Positions 34,878 through 58,987 of a DNA stretch of 64,000 bases are shown here, piece after piece. The first letter of the stretch is position 1, and each line of letters begins with the position of its first letter. Below the pieces are notes generated by a model. The model made no database searches. It was not told the origin of the DNA and was given only the letters and a program-made list of their open reading frames with translations. Origin of the DNA: Pseudomonas fluorescens (GTDB lineage Bacteria > Pseudomonadota > Gammaproteobacteria > Pseudomonadales > Pseudomonadaceae); assembly GCF_902498195.1 (NCBI RefSeq), contig NZ_CABVIY010000001.1, forward strand, positions 1 to 64,000, in the 5' to 3' direction. Position numbers and translations under genes: made by a program.

Positions 34878-37800
34878 ATGAATGCTGAAGACTCCTTGAA
34901 ACTTGCTCGCCGGTTTATCGGGTTGCCCCTGGAAAAGCGCCAGATGTTCCTAGCGGCCTTGCACAAGGAGGGCGTGGAGTTCGCCCGGTTTCCGATTCCC
35001 GCCGGCATCGACGCCGAGGATCGCCAGGCGTTGTCGTACGCCCAGCAACGCATGTGGTTTCTCTGGCAACTGGACCCGCACAGCGGCGCCTATAACCTGC
35101 CGGGTGCGGTGCGCCTGACCGGCCGTCTGAGCCTGTCGGCACTGGAACAGGCGTTCTCCAGCCTGGTGGCGCGTCACGAAACCCTGCGCACGGTGTTCGC
35201 CCGTCAGGCCGACGACAGCCTGTTGCAGGTGCCGGCCACGGCGCCGTTGGTGATCGATCATGTGGATTTCAGCGCGCTGGCGGCCAGCGAGCGCGAGCAG
35301 GCCGTGGCCCGGGCCGCCGAGCAGCAGTCGCTGCTGCCGTTCGATCTGGGCACGGGCCCATTGCTGCGTGTCACGCTGCTCAAGCTCGGCGAGCAGGAAC
35401 ACGTCCTGCTGCTGACCCTGCACCACATCGTGTCCGACGGCTGGTCGATGAACGTGCTGATCGACGAATTCATCCGCTGCTACGACGCCTTCGACGCCGG
35501 CACCCAACCGCAACTGACGGCGTTGCCGATCCAGTACAGCGACTACGCCCTGTGGCAACGCCGCTGGCTGGAAGCGGGCGAACAGGCCCGTCAACTGGAG
35601 TACTGGCAGGCGCAACTGGGTGGCGAACACCCGGTGCTGGAGCTGCCCACCGACCATCCGCGCCCGGCGATGCCGAGCTATCGCGGCACCCGCTACGAAT
35701 TCGCTGTCGACGGGCAACTGGCCGAGCAACTGCGCACCACGGCGCAGACACACAACATCACCCTGTTCATGCTGTTGCTCGGCGCCTTCAACGTGCTGCT
35801 GCACCGCTATACCGGGCAGGACGACATCCGCGTCGGCGTGCCGATCGCCAACCGCAACCGCGCCGAAATCGAAGGCCTGATCGGTTTCTTCGTCAACACC
35901 CAGGTGCTGCGAACCGAACTGGACGGCCAGACCCGGGTCGACGAATTGCTGGGCCGTATCAAGGAAACCGCCCTCGGCGCCCAGGCCCATCAGGACCTGC
36001 CGTTCGAGCGCCTGGTGGAAGCGCTGAAACTGGAGCGCAGCCTCAGCCACACGCCGCTGTTCCAGGTGATGTACAACCACCAGCCGCAGGTCGCGGACCT
36101 TTCCACGGTCACGACCCGATCCGGCCTGGCGCTGGGCGTGATCGAATGGCAAGGGCGCACCACGCAGTTCGACCTGACCCTCGATACGTACGAAAAGGGC
36201 GGCAAGCTGCACGCCGCGCTGACCTACGCCAACGACCTGTTCGACGCCGCGACCATCGCGCGCATGGCCCGGCACTGGACCCGCCTGCTGCAAGGCATGG
36301 TCAGCGATACCCGGCAACGCATCAGCGATCTGCCGCTGCTGGAGCCGGCCGAATACCAACGCATCGTCCATGACTGGAATCGCGCCGGCGACGGGTTGAC
36401 CCAGGACCTGTGCATGCATGAGTTGATCGGCCAGCACGTCGCCGCCACCCCGGATGCGCTGGCGGTGACCTTCGCAACCGAGCAGCTGACCTACAGCGAG
36501 CTTGACGAGCAAGCCAATCGCCTGGCGCACCAATTGATCCAGCTTGGCATCGGCCCGGAAGTCCGGGTTGGCGTGGCCATGCAGCGTTCCGAACAGCTGC
36601 TGGTGGCGTTGCTGGCGGTGCTCAAGGCCGGTGGCGCCTACGTGCCGCTGGACCCGGACTACCCGGCCGAACGCGTGGCCTACATGCTCGAAGACAGCCG
36701 CGCGCGAGTGCTGCTGACCGAGCAATCCGTCGCCGCCACCTTGACCGTGCCAGAGGGCACCGCCGTGTTGCTGATGGACAGCCTCGCGCTCGCCGCTTAC
36801 CCGGCCAGCGTCCCGGTCACCCGCGTCACGCCGGACAACCTGGCCTACGTGATCTACACCTCCGGCTCCACCGGCAAGCCCAAGGGCGTGGCCATCGCCC
36901 ATCGCAATGTGCTGGCGCTGATCGACTGGTCCCGATCGGTGTACAGCCGCGATGACATCCAGGGTGTGCTGGCCTCGACCTCGGTGTGCTTCGACCTGTC
37001 GGTGTGGGAGCTGTTCGTGACCCTGGCCAACGGTGGCTCGCTGATCATCGCCCGCAACGCCCTCGAATTGCCTCTGCTGCCGGCCCGGGATCAGGTACGG
37101 CTGATCAACACCGTGCCGTCGGCGATCAACGCGTTGCAACGCGACGGGCAGATCCCGCCGAGCGTGCGCATCATCAACCTGGCCGGTGAGCCGCTGAAGC
37201 AAAGCCTGGTGGACGCGCTGTATCAACAATCGACCGTCGAGCACGTCTATGACCTGTACGGCCCGTCGGAAGACACCACCTATTCCACCTGGACCCGTCG
37301 CGAGGCGGGTGGCCGCGCCAACATCGGCCGCCCGCTGAGCCACACGGCCAGCTATCTGCTCGACGCCGACCTGCAACCGGTGCCGCAGGGCGTGTCCGCC
37401 GAGTTGTACCTGAGCGGCGCCGGCATCACCCGCGGTTACCTGGCACGGCCGGGCCTGACCGCCGAAAAATACGTGCCCAATCCGTTTTCCCGTACCGGCG
37501 AGCGCCTGTACCGCACCGGCGACCTGACCCGTTATCAGGCCGATGGCAACCTGCAATATGTCGGCCGCCTCGACCATCAGGTCAAGGTGCGCGGCTTCCG
37601 TATCGAGCTGGGTGAAATCGAAGCGCGCTTGTTGCAACAGGACGGGGTACGCGAACTGGCGGTGCTGGCGCAGGACGCTGCCAGCGGCCAGCAGCTGGTG
37701 GCCTACATTGTGCCGAACGATCCGGCGTTGCTGGATGATGTCGACGGGCAAACCACTCTACGTGAAGCGCTCAAGGCCGCACTGCGTCAACACCTGCCGG

Positions 37801-40800
37801 ACTACATGGTCCCGGCGTTCCTGCTGTTCCTCGAACACCTGCCGCTGACCCCCAACGGCAAGCTCGATCGCAAGGCCTTGCCGGCGGTTGACGGCCGTAC
37901 ACAACAGCGCGAGCACATTGCGCCGCGCAGCGAGCCGGAAAAGGCCCTCGCGGCGATCTGGCAAGACGTACTGGCCATCGACAACGTCGGTCTGGAAGAC
38001 AACTTCTTCGAGCTGGGTGGCGACTCCATCGTCTCGATGCAAGTGGTCAGCCGCGCCCGCCAGGCCGGGATCGTCCTGAGCCCCAAAGACCTGTTCCAGC
38101 ACCAGACCCTCCGCAGCCTGGCCCAGGCCGCCCGCAGCGGCGAACAATCGACGATCGATCAAGGCCCGGCCCACGGCGCGGTGACGCTGGCGCCAGTGCA
38201 ACAGTGGTTCTTCGAGCAGGCCATCCCCGAGCGCCAGCACTGGAACCAGTCACTGTTGCTGGTGCCGCGCGAGGCGTTGAATGTTGAAGCGCTGGAGCGT
38301 GCCCTGGCGCAATTGCTGACTCATCACGACAGCCTGCGCCTGCGTTATCAACAGGCCGGCAGCGGTTGGCGGCAAGCCTACGCCGCACCGACCACCGACT
38401 CCGTGTTGTGGCAGCGCCATGCGCCATCGGTCGAAGCCCTCGACACCCTGTGCGACGAAGCCCAGCGCAGTCTCGACCTGCACAACGGCCCGTTGCTGCG
38501 TGCGTTGCTGGTCGCCATGGCCGACGGCAGCGAGCGCCTGCTGCTGGTGGTTCACCACCTGGTCGTGGACGGCGTGTCCTGGCGCGTACTGCTGGAAGAC
38601 CTTCAGCAGTTCTACAACGGCGCAGCGGCGCCTGCGAAAACCAGCAGCTACCAGCGCTGGGTCGCGCGGTTGCAGGATCACCTTCCCGCGTTCGAAAACA
38701 GCCTCGGCCACTGGCAGACCCTACTGCAAGACGCCCCCGTCGACCTGCCGTGCGAGCGCCCCGATGGCGCGCTGGAAAACCGTTTCGAACACAAGCTCGA
38801 CATCAAGCTCGACACCGAACAGACCCGACAGCTGCTGCAACAGGCCCCGGCGGCCTACCGCACCCAGGTCAACGACCTGTTGCTGACCGCACTGGCGCGC
38901 ACCGTTTGCCGCTGGAGCGGGCAGGGCAGCACGCTGATCCAGCTTGAAGGCCATGGCCGCGAAGACCTGTTCGAGGACATTGATCTGACCCGCACGGTCG
39001 GCTGGTTCACCAGCCTGTTTCCGGTCAACCTCAAACCTGCTGCCGATCTCGGCGCGTCGATCAAATCCATCAAGGAGCAATTGCGTGCAGTGCCGGACAA
39101 CGGCCTGGGCCATGGCGCGCTGCGTTACCTCGGCAGCCCGCAAATTCGCGCCGAACTGGCGGCGTTGCCGACACCGCGCATCACCTTCAACTACCTGGGG
39201 CAGTTCGACCGTCAATTCGACGACGGCGCCTTGTTCACCCCTTCCACCGAAGGCCAGGGCATCGCCCAGGACCCGTCGGCGCCGCTGGGCAACTGGCTGA
39301 CCGTGGAAGGCCAGGTCTACGGCGGCGAGTTGTCCCTGAGCTGGGGCTTCAGCCGCGAAATGTTCGACACCGCGACCATCCAGCGCCTGGCCGACGATTA
39401 CGCCCGGGAACTCAATGCGCTGATCGAACATTGCTGCACCCTTGAGGCCGCGCAAGCCACGCCCTCGGACTTCCCGCTGGCGCGCATCGATCAGGCCCGA
39501 CTCGACGGGTTGCCGCTGGTATTGGCGAATCTCGAAGACCTCTATCCGCTGTCGCCGATGCAGCAGGGCATGCTGTTCCACACCCTGTACGAGCCACAGG
39601 TCGGCGCCTACATCAGCCAGTTGCGCCTGGACATCGGCGGGCTGGATACCGGGCGTTTCGCCCGCGCCTGGCAAGCGGCGGTCGAGCGTCACGACATCCT
39701 GCGCAGCAGCTTCCACTGGCAGGGCCTCGACACCGCCCACCAGGCGATTGCCCGCCACGTCGCGTTGCCGCTCGACGTGCTTGAGGCGACCGACACCGAG
39801 GCCCTGGCCGACGCCGAGCGTGCACAGGGTTTCGAGCTGGGCACGGCACCGCTGTTTCGCTTGAAGCTGGTGCGCACGGGTGCCAATGACTGGCACCTGA
39901 TCTACACCAGCCACCACATCCTGATGGACGGCTGGAGTAACGCGCAGTTGCTTGCCGAAGTGATCCAGCATTACGCCGCTGGACAATCGCTGCCGGCACC
40001 CACAGGTCAGTACCGCGATTACCTGGGCTGGTTGCAGCAGCAATCGGCGTCGGCCAGCGAGCCGTTCTGGAAAGCCGCGCTGGCGCCGCTGGAAGCGCCG
40101 ACTTTGCTGGCCGAAGCGCTGCGTCCTCCGGTTGGTGCAACAGGCAACGAAGCACATTGCGTCACCCTCGACAGCCGAGCCACCCAACGTCTGGCCGAAT
40201 TCGCCCGGCAACAGAAAGTCACCCTCAACACCGTCATTCAAGCGGCGTGGAGCCTGCTGCTGCATCGCTACACCGGCCAGGATTGCGTGGTGTTCGGCGC
40301 CACCGTGGCCGGGCGTTCGGCGCCGTTGCCGGGGATCGAGGAACAGCTCGGCCTGTTCATCAACACCTTGCCGCTGGTGTGCGCGATCAAGCCGGACCAG
40401 ACCGTCAGCCAGTGGCTGGGCGAGGTGCAAGGGTTGAACCTGGCCATGCGCGAGTTCGAGCATGTGCCGCTGTACGACATTCAGGGCTGGGCCGGGCAGC
40501 AAGGCTCGGCGCTGTTCGACAGCCTGCTGGTGTTCGAAAACTTCCCGGTGGCCGAAGCGCTGAAACAGGGCGCGCCGGCCGGGTTGTCGTTCGGCCACCT
40601 GCACAACCATGAACGCACCCACTATCCGCTGACGCTGGGCATCGAACCGGGCGAAGGCCTGGGGCTGGATTTCAGTTATGACGCGGCGCGGTTCAGCGCG
40701 GCCCAGATCGCCCGGTTGTCAGCCAATTTGCAGCACCTGTTGACGCAACTGGTGGCGTCGCCGGAGGCGGCACTGGGCACACTGGAACTGCTCGATACCG

Positions 40801-43800
40801 AGCGCAGAAACGCCGTGCTCGCCATCAGCCAGCCGCCAGCGGTCGAGTTATCCACAACGCTGCTGGCCCACGAGCAAATCGCCGCGCAAGCCGCTGCCAC
40901 CCCGGACGCCTTGGCGTTGCAAGTCGACGGCCAGCGCCTGAGTTACGGCCAGCTCGATGCCCAGGCCAACCACCTGGCCCAACATCTGATCGCCAACGGC
41001 GCCGGCCCCGGCAAGCGCGTCGGCCTGGCCTTGCATCGCGGCCCGCAACTGATCGTGAGCCTGCTGGCCGTCCTGAAAAGCGGCGCCGCCTACGTCCCCC
41101 TGGACCCGACATACCCGACCGAACGCCTGGCCTACATGATCGACGACAGCCGCCTCGACCTGCTGCTGCACGAATCCGGCCTGCTGGAAGACAGACAAGG
41201 CGTGCCTCGCCTGACGCTTGAAAACACCTCAACCCCTGTGGGAGCGCAGCTTGCTCGCGATGGCGTCCGACCCGCCACCGACGATCTTGCCTACATCATC
41301 TACACCTCCGGCTCCACCGGCCAACCCAAGGGCGTCGCCATCACCCACGGCGCCCTGCGCGAGTTCTGCCAGACCGCGGCCCACTACTCGACACTTTCGC
41401 CATCCGACCGCGTACTCCAGTTCGCCACCTTCAGCTTCGACGGCTTCGTCGAGCAATGCTTCCCGGCGCTGTGCGTCGGCGCGGCGCTGATCATGCGCGG
41501 CGACGACCTGTGGGACGCCGGCCGGCTGGCCGCTGAAATCGTCGAGCAGGGCGTGACCGTGGCCGATTTGCCCGCTGCCTACTGGTTCCTGCTGGCGGGT
41601 GAATGCGCCAGTGGTGCGGTGCCAGGCCTTGGCGATTTGCGCCAGGTCCATGTCGGCGGCGAAGCCATGTCGGTGGAAGGCCTGCGCCTGTGGCATCAGG
41701 CCGGCCTGAGCCATGTTCGCCTGCTCAACACCTACGGCCCGACCGAAGCCACGGTGGTGTCCAGCGTTCATGAGTGCCGCCCGGAAGATGCCAGCGATGC
41801 CTTCGGCATTCCCATCGGCCGCGCCATCGCCGGTCGCGCCTTGTACGTGCTGGACCCGGCCGGTCTGCTGCTGCCGGCCGAAGGCGTCGGCGAACTGTGC
41901 ATCAGCGCCCCGGCCTGCCTGGCGCAAGGCTATTTCGACCGTCCGGCACTGACCGCCGAACGTTTCCTGCCGGACCCGTTCGCCCGCGAACCGGGCGCGC
42001 GGCTGTACCGCAGCGGTGACCTGGCGCGTTACAACGCCGATGGCGATCTGGAGTACGTCGGGCGTATCGATCACCAAGTGAAGATTCGCGGGTTCCGCAT
42101 CGAAATGGGCGAGATCGAAGCCTGCCTGCAAGCCCGGGACGAGGTGCGCGAGGCGGCGGTCATCGCCCAGGACGGCACGCAACTGGTGGCATACGTCGTG
42201 GCCAGTGGCGCGGTGGTGTGCGAGGCGGATTATCTGGACGGGCTCAAGGCCGTCCTGCGCCAGGCGCTGCCGGAGTACATGGTGCCCGGCCACCTGGTCC
42301 TGCTCGCCCGGTTGCCGCTCAACAACAACGGCAAGCTCGACCGCAAGGCCTTGCCTCGCGCCGAAGCCGGCGATGGGCAGCGTGCCTTCGTCGCCCCGAG
42401 GCCTGGGCTGGAAACGCAACTGGCGCAGATCTGGCAGGCCGTGTTGCAGGTCGAACAGGTCGGCCGCGCTGACAACTTCTTCGCGCTGGGCGGCCACTCG
42501 CTGCTGGTGCTGCAAGTGATCTCCCGCGTGCGTCAGCAACTGCAACGTGAGCTGTCGGTGAGCAGCCTGTTCTCGGCCGCGAATCTGGCGGAGTTTGCCG
42601 AACGCGCCGCCCAGGCCAACGCCAGTGGCCAACCGCCGCTGCAACGCGCAGCGGACGATCAGCCACGCCTGCTGTCCTACGCCCAGCAACGCCAATGGAT
42701 TCTCTGGCAACTGGACCCGCTCAGCGCGGCCTACAACATCCCGGCGGCACTGCGCCTCAAGGGCCCGCTGAACCGCGAAGCCCTGCGCAAGTCCTTCGCG
42801 CAGTTGCAGGTGCGCCACGAAACCCTGCGCACCACCTTCGAACAGGATGGTCAGCAGGCCCGTCCCGTGGTGCACATCGACCTGCCGTTGCAGCTCGATG
42901 AACAGCCCGTCGAAGAGTCGGCGATCAACCCGGCCGTCGCCCGGGAAATCGCCCGGCCGTTCGACCTGCGCAACGGCCCGCTGTGGCGCGCGTTGCTGCT
43001 GCACGTCAGCGCCGAGGAGCATGTGCTGGTGCTCACCGTGCACCACATCGCCGCCGACGGCTGGTCGATGCAGGTGATGGTCGATGAGTTCAGCGCGCTG
43101 TATCAGGCCGCCGTTGAAGGCAGTGATGCACACCTCACGCCGCTACCGGTGGCCTACAGCGACTACGCCCGCTGGCAGCGCGACTGGCTGGAGGCCGGCG
43201 AGGGTGCGCGGCAACTGGCCTGGTGGCGCGAGCAACTGGACGGCAGCCAGGCGCCGCTGCAATTGCCGAGCGAACTGAGCCGCCCGGCCCGTCGCAGCGA
43301 ACGCGGCGCGAACCTGCTGTTGCAGGTCGATCGCGACTTGCTCGGCGGTTTGCGCCAGCGTGCGCAAGAACAGCAAGTGACGCTGTTCATGCTGTTGCTG
43401 GCCAGCTTCCAGGCCTTGCTGCACCGCCAGAGCGGGCAGCCTTGCATCAGCGTCGGCGTGCCGGGCGCCGGGCGTTCGCGCCTGGAAACCGAAGGCCTGA
43501 TCGGCTTCTTCGTCAACACCCAGGTGCTGCGCGCCGAGATCGACGGCCAGCAGCCGTTCAGCGCGTTGCTGCAACAGGTCAAGCACAGCGCGTTGGCCGC
43601 GCAGGCCCATCAGGACTTGCCGTTCGAGCAATTGGTCGATGCCTTGCAGCCCGACCGCAGCCTCAACCACAGCCCGCTGTTCCAGGTGCTCTACAACCAC
43701 CAGCAACGGCTGGGCACCAGCGTCGAACGGTGTGTGGCCGACTTGCAGGTCGAGCGTCTGCACTGGCAGCAACACACGGCGCAATTCGATCTGGTGCTCG

Positions 43801-45856
43801 ACACGCAAGAGCAGGACGACGGGCTGGACGCCAGCTTGAGCTACGCCACCGATCTGTACGACGAGGCGTCGATGCAGCGGCTGGCCGAGCAGTGGCTGAA
43901 CCTGTTGCGCGCGGTGGTCGCCGATCCGCAGCAGCGCGTGGCGGAGTTGTCGCTGCTGCAAACACCGCAATACGACGGGTTGATCCAGCACTGGAACCCG
44001 GCGTTTGAGGCACAACCGCCGTCGCCCACCTTGCATCGGCTGTTCGAAACCCAGGCAGAACAACGGCCCGACGCCATCGCCCTGAGCCATGAAGGCGAGC
44101 CGTTGAGCTACGCCGCGCTCAACGCCCAGGCCAACCGCCTGGCGCGCAAATTGCGCGAGCAGGGTGTCGGCCCGGAAGTGCGCGTGGGCATCGCCACCGA
44201 GCGGGCGCTGCCGCTGGTGGTCGGCTTGCTGGCGATCCTCAAGGCCGGTGGCGCCTACGTGCCGCTGGACCCCCAATACCCGGCCGAACGCTTGAGCTAC
44301 ATGATCGAGGACAGCGGCATTGCGCTGCTGTTGACCCAGTCACACCTGATCGACGGCCTGCCGGCCCGCGACGGCGTGCAGGTGCTGGACCTGACATCGA
44401 TGCCGCTCGACGCCTACGGCAGCGACAACCTGCCAGCGCTGGCGACCCCGGACAACCTCGCCTACGTGATCTACACCTCCGGTTCCACCGGCCGGCCAAA
44501 GGGCGCATTGCTCAGCCATGGCAACGTCGGGCGCCTGTTGAGCGCCACCGCTGCCGAATTCAACTTCGGCCCGGACGATGTCTGGACCCTGTTCCATTCC
44601 TGTGCCTTCGATTTCTCAGTGTGGGAGCTGTTCGGTTCGCTGTGCACCGGCGGGCGCCTGGTGATCGTGCCGTACTACATCAGCCGCGAGCCCCAGGCGT
44701 TCCATCGCCTGCTCTGCGATGAAGGGGTTACGGTGTTGAACCAGACCCCGACCGCGTTCCGCCAGCTGTTGCCGATTGCCTGCGCCAGCCCGCGCCACCT
44801 GGCGTTGCGCCGGGTGATTTTCGGTGGCGAAGCGCTGGAAGTGGCCAGCCTGCGGCCCTGGTTCGAGCGCTTCGGCGACCAACAAACGACGCTGGTGAAC
44901 ATGTACGGCATCACCGAAACCACGGTGCACGTGACCTACCGCGCGATTCGCCTGGCAGACCTCGACGACCAGTTGCAAAGCCCCATAGGCCTGCCGATCC
45001 GCGACCTGCGCTGGTACTTGCTCGACAGCCAGTTGCAGCCGGTGCCGGTGGGCGTGGCGGGCGAGTTGTACATCGCCGGCGCCGGGCTGGCGCGGGGTTA
45101 TCACGGGCGGTTCGGCCTGACCGCCGAGCGTTTCGTGCCGAGCCCGTTCGAAGCCTCGCAACGCCTGTATCGCAGCGGCGACCTGGCGCGCCAGCGCGCC
45201 GACGGCGGCATCGACTACCTGGGGCGCATCGACCAGCAAGTGAAGATCCGTGGATTCCGTATCGAACCGGGCGAGATCGAAGCGGCCGTGTTGGCACAAC
45301 CGGGCGTGCGTCAGGCGGTGATCAGCGTGCATGCCGGCGATGCAGGGCCGCAGTTGTGCGCCTACGTCGTCGCCGAACACACCCCGCACGACCCGATCGC
45401 CTGGCGCGACACCCTGCGCGCCGCGCTCCAGGTCGACCTGCCGGACTACATGGTGCCCAGCCATTGGTTGCTGCTTGATGAGCTGCCGCTGACCAGCAAC
45501 GGCAAGCTCGACCGCAAGGCCCTGCCACTGCCGGATGCCGAAGACTGGCAACGGCCGTTCGAAGCCCCCGAAGGCGATCTTGAACAGCGACTGGCGGTCA
45601 TTTGGGCCGAGGTGCTGGGCGTGGCGCGGATCGGCCGGCGCGACAACTTCTTCGAATCGGGCGGGCATTCGCTGCTCGCCGCCCAGGCCAGTGCCCGTGT
45701 GGAACTGGAACTGGGCATCGAGCTGCCGCTGCGCGCGCTGTTCGAAAGCAACGACCTTCAGGCTTATGCCGCCACCGCCGGGCAACACGCCCCGACTGAC
45801 AACGATGCTCGTCTGGATGCGCTTGAGTCGCTCCTCGACGAGATGGAGTTCAACTG

Positions 45857-45857
<1 letters not shown>
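34878..45857 (+). CDS. Pyoverdine NRPS, three modules (predicted D-Ala-like, Lys, Thr)
   Basis: A 3659-residue peptide synthetase: C-A-PCP-E / C-A-PCP / C-A-PCP. Landmarks are C1 HHIVSDG (182), A1 (FDLSVWE, D706), PCP1 GGDS (S1050), E HHLVVDGVSW (1226), C2 HHILMDG (1679), A2 (FDGFVEQ, D2188), PCP2 GGHS (S2541), C3 HHIAADG (2722), A3 (FDFSVWE, D3245) and PCP3 GGHS (S3598). My hand-read A-domain codes are DLWNNALTYK (close to Ala DLFNNALTYK), DGEDHGTVVK (Lys) and DFWNIGMVHK (Thr). C1 is of the L-accepting type, as needed to follow the L-Dab of the PvdL chromophore precursor. There is no TE domain; the stop overlaps the start of the next NRPS by one base. A REP-derived stretch sits in module 2. 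Names such as pvdI or pvdJ are not safely transferable between strains. Confidence 0.93.
41235..41264 (+). repeat. REP-like sequence inside the NRPS coding region
   Basis: CTGTGGGAGCGCAGCTTGCTCGCGATGGCG matches the host REP arm apart from a base change or insertion near the middle. It is read in frame as PVGAQLARDGV, in the variable linker just before the A3 core motif (YTSGSTG) of the second adenylation domain. Confidence 0.8.
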
Positions 45858-57604
<11,747 letters not shown>

Positions 57605-57614
57605 CCACGCAACC

Positions 57615-57708
57615 CCTGTGGGAGCGGGCTTGCTCGCGAAGGCAGTGCGTCATTCAGCACAAAAGTTGACTGACAAACCGCCTTCGCGAGCAAGCCCGCT
57701 CCCACAGG
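57615..57708. repeat. REP inverted pair after the NRPS operon
   Basis: CCTGTGGGAGCGGGCTTGCTC and its inverse around about 42 bases, between the second NRPS gene and the hydrolase gene. Confidence 0.9.
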
Positions 57709-57763
57709 TCTCGCGCCGGTTTCAAATTTCATTACTGACCTCTTTGTGTAAAAGGATTCCCCC

Positions 57764-58720
57764 ATGCCCGTACTGCCAGAACTGGACGCCTTCCTCGAAC
57801 TCGCCGAATTCGGCCGCCTGACCGGCAAAAGCCGCGCGATGCACGAACAGACCCCGCAACAGGCACGGATCGACTTCGAAGCCTCCTCGGATTTTCTCGA
57901 CGTGCCACTGGACCACATCGCCTGCGAAAACTTCACCATCACTGCCCGCGACGGCCACAGCCTGCCCGCGCGCCTGTACCGCAACGGCGAGGCGGTCGAC
58001 GGCTTGCAACCGGTGATGCTGTATTTCCACGGCGGCGGCTACGTGGTCGGCAGCCTCGACTCCCATGACGCGCTATGCCGTCGCCTCGCGGCCCAGGGCG
58101 GCTTCGCCCTGCTAACCGTGGATTACCGCCTGGCGCCGGAATGGAAATTCCCGACCCCGGTGCAGGACGCCTGCGACGCCGGCAACTGGCTGGTGCGCGA
58201 AGGCGCAGCCCGTGGCCTGGATGCCACACGGGTGGCACTGGCCGGCGACAGCGTCGGCGCCACCCTGGCCACGGTGCTGTCGCTGATCGCCGTACGCCAA
58301 CCCCAGGAACTGGCCCTCAAACCCAAGGCCCAACTGCTGGTCTACCCCGTCACCGACGCCACCACCCACCGCGCCTCCCATCGCGATTTCGCCGAAGGCT
58401 ACCTGCTGGAAACCCCGACCCTGGACTGGTTCTACGCCCACTACGCCCGCACGCCTCGGGACCTGGCCGACTGGCGCTGCTCGCCACTGCTGGCCGACGA
58501 CCTGTCGGGCATGGCCCCGGCGCTGGTGTACCTGGCCGGGCATGATCCGCTGCATGACGAAGGGCTGGCCTATGCCGAGCGTTTGCGCGCGGCGGGGAAT
58601 GAGGTGACGTTGCTGGAGCAATCGGGGATGACCCATGATTTTTTGCGCATGGCGGGGTTGTTGGGGGAGGTGGCGGGGATTCATGAGGAAGTGGCGGGGT
58701 GGGTGCGTACGCGGTTTTGA
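57764..58720 (+). CDS. Alpha/beta hydrolase (hormone-sensitive lipase type)
   Basis: A 318-residue soluble hydrolase with the HSL-family oxyanion motif YFHGGGYVVGS, nucleophile elbow GDSVGA, and late catalytic residues AGHDPLHDEG (Asp) and GMTHDF (His). It lies between the pyoverdine synthetases and the receptor gene, so it may act on pyoverdine or a precursor (for example deacylation or hydrolysis of a side chain), but I cannot show this. A strong terminator follows immediately. Confidence 0.85.
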   Translation: MPVLPELDAFLELAEFGRLTGKSRAMHEQTPQQARIDFEASSDFLDVPLDHIACENFTITARDGHSLPARLYRNGEAVDGLQPVMLYFHGGGYVVGSLDSHDALCRRLAAQGGFALLTVDYRLAPEWKFPTPVQDACDAGNWLVREGAARGLDATRVALAGDSVGATLATVLSLIAVRQPQELALKPKAQLLVYPVTDATTHRASHRDFAEGYLLETPTLDWFYAHYARTPRDLADWRCSPLLADDLSGMAPALVYLAGHDPLHDEGLAYAERLRAAGNEVTLLEQSGMTHDFLRMAGLLGEVAGIHEEVAGWVRTRF

Positions 58721-58730
58721 TCTGAAATGA

Positions 58731-58771
58731 AAAAAACCGCCATTCCGGTAAGAGGGAATGGCGGTTTTTTT
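58731..58771 (+). terminator. Terminator after the hydrolase gene
   Basis: AACCGCCATTCC and GGAATGGCGGTT form a 12-base-pair hairpin followed by a T run (with an A run before it, so it can work in both directions). Confidence 0.92.
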
Positions 58772-58806
58772 GTGTCTGGCGCCAGAGTTGTGTTGGCTGT
58801 AATAGC

Positions 58807-58905
58807 GCCTTCGCGAGCAAGCCCGCTCCCACAGTGGCCCGGGTCGTTCAAACGTTATGGGTTCAAACCGGATACCTGTGGGAGCGGGCTTGCCCGCGAA
58901 GGCGG
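58807..58905. repeat. REP inverted pair
   Basis: GCCTTCGCGAGCAAGCCCGC and GCGGGCTTGCCCGCGAAGGC face each other between two terminators in the convergent gap. Confidence 0.88.
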
Positions 58906-58933
58906 CATCACCGGCACCCAAAATCCCACAGAC

Positions 58934-58969
58934 AAAAAAATGCCCGCATCTCACGACGCGGGCATTTTT
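58934..58969 (-). terminator. Terminator of fpvA
   Basis: ATGCCCGC and GCGGGCAT form a hairpin. On the minus strand it is followed by a T run, 19 bases after the fpvA stop. Confidence 0.9.
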
Positions 58970-58987
58970 CATTTCAGCTCAGATGAC

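Noticed and set aside
34950..37751. Long minus-strand frame (933 codons) antisense to the first NRPS
   Set aside because: Same shadow effect; no start signal, no domain, and the plus strand is certainly coding.
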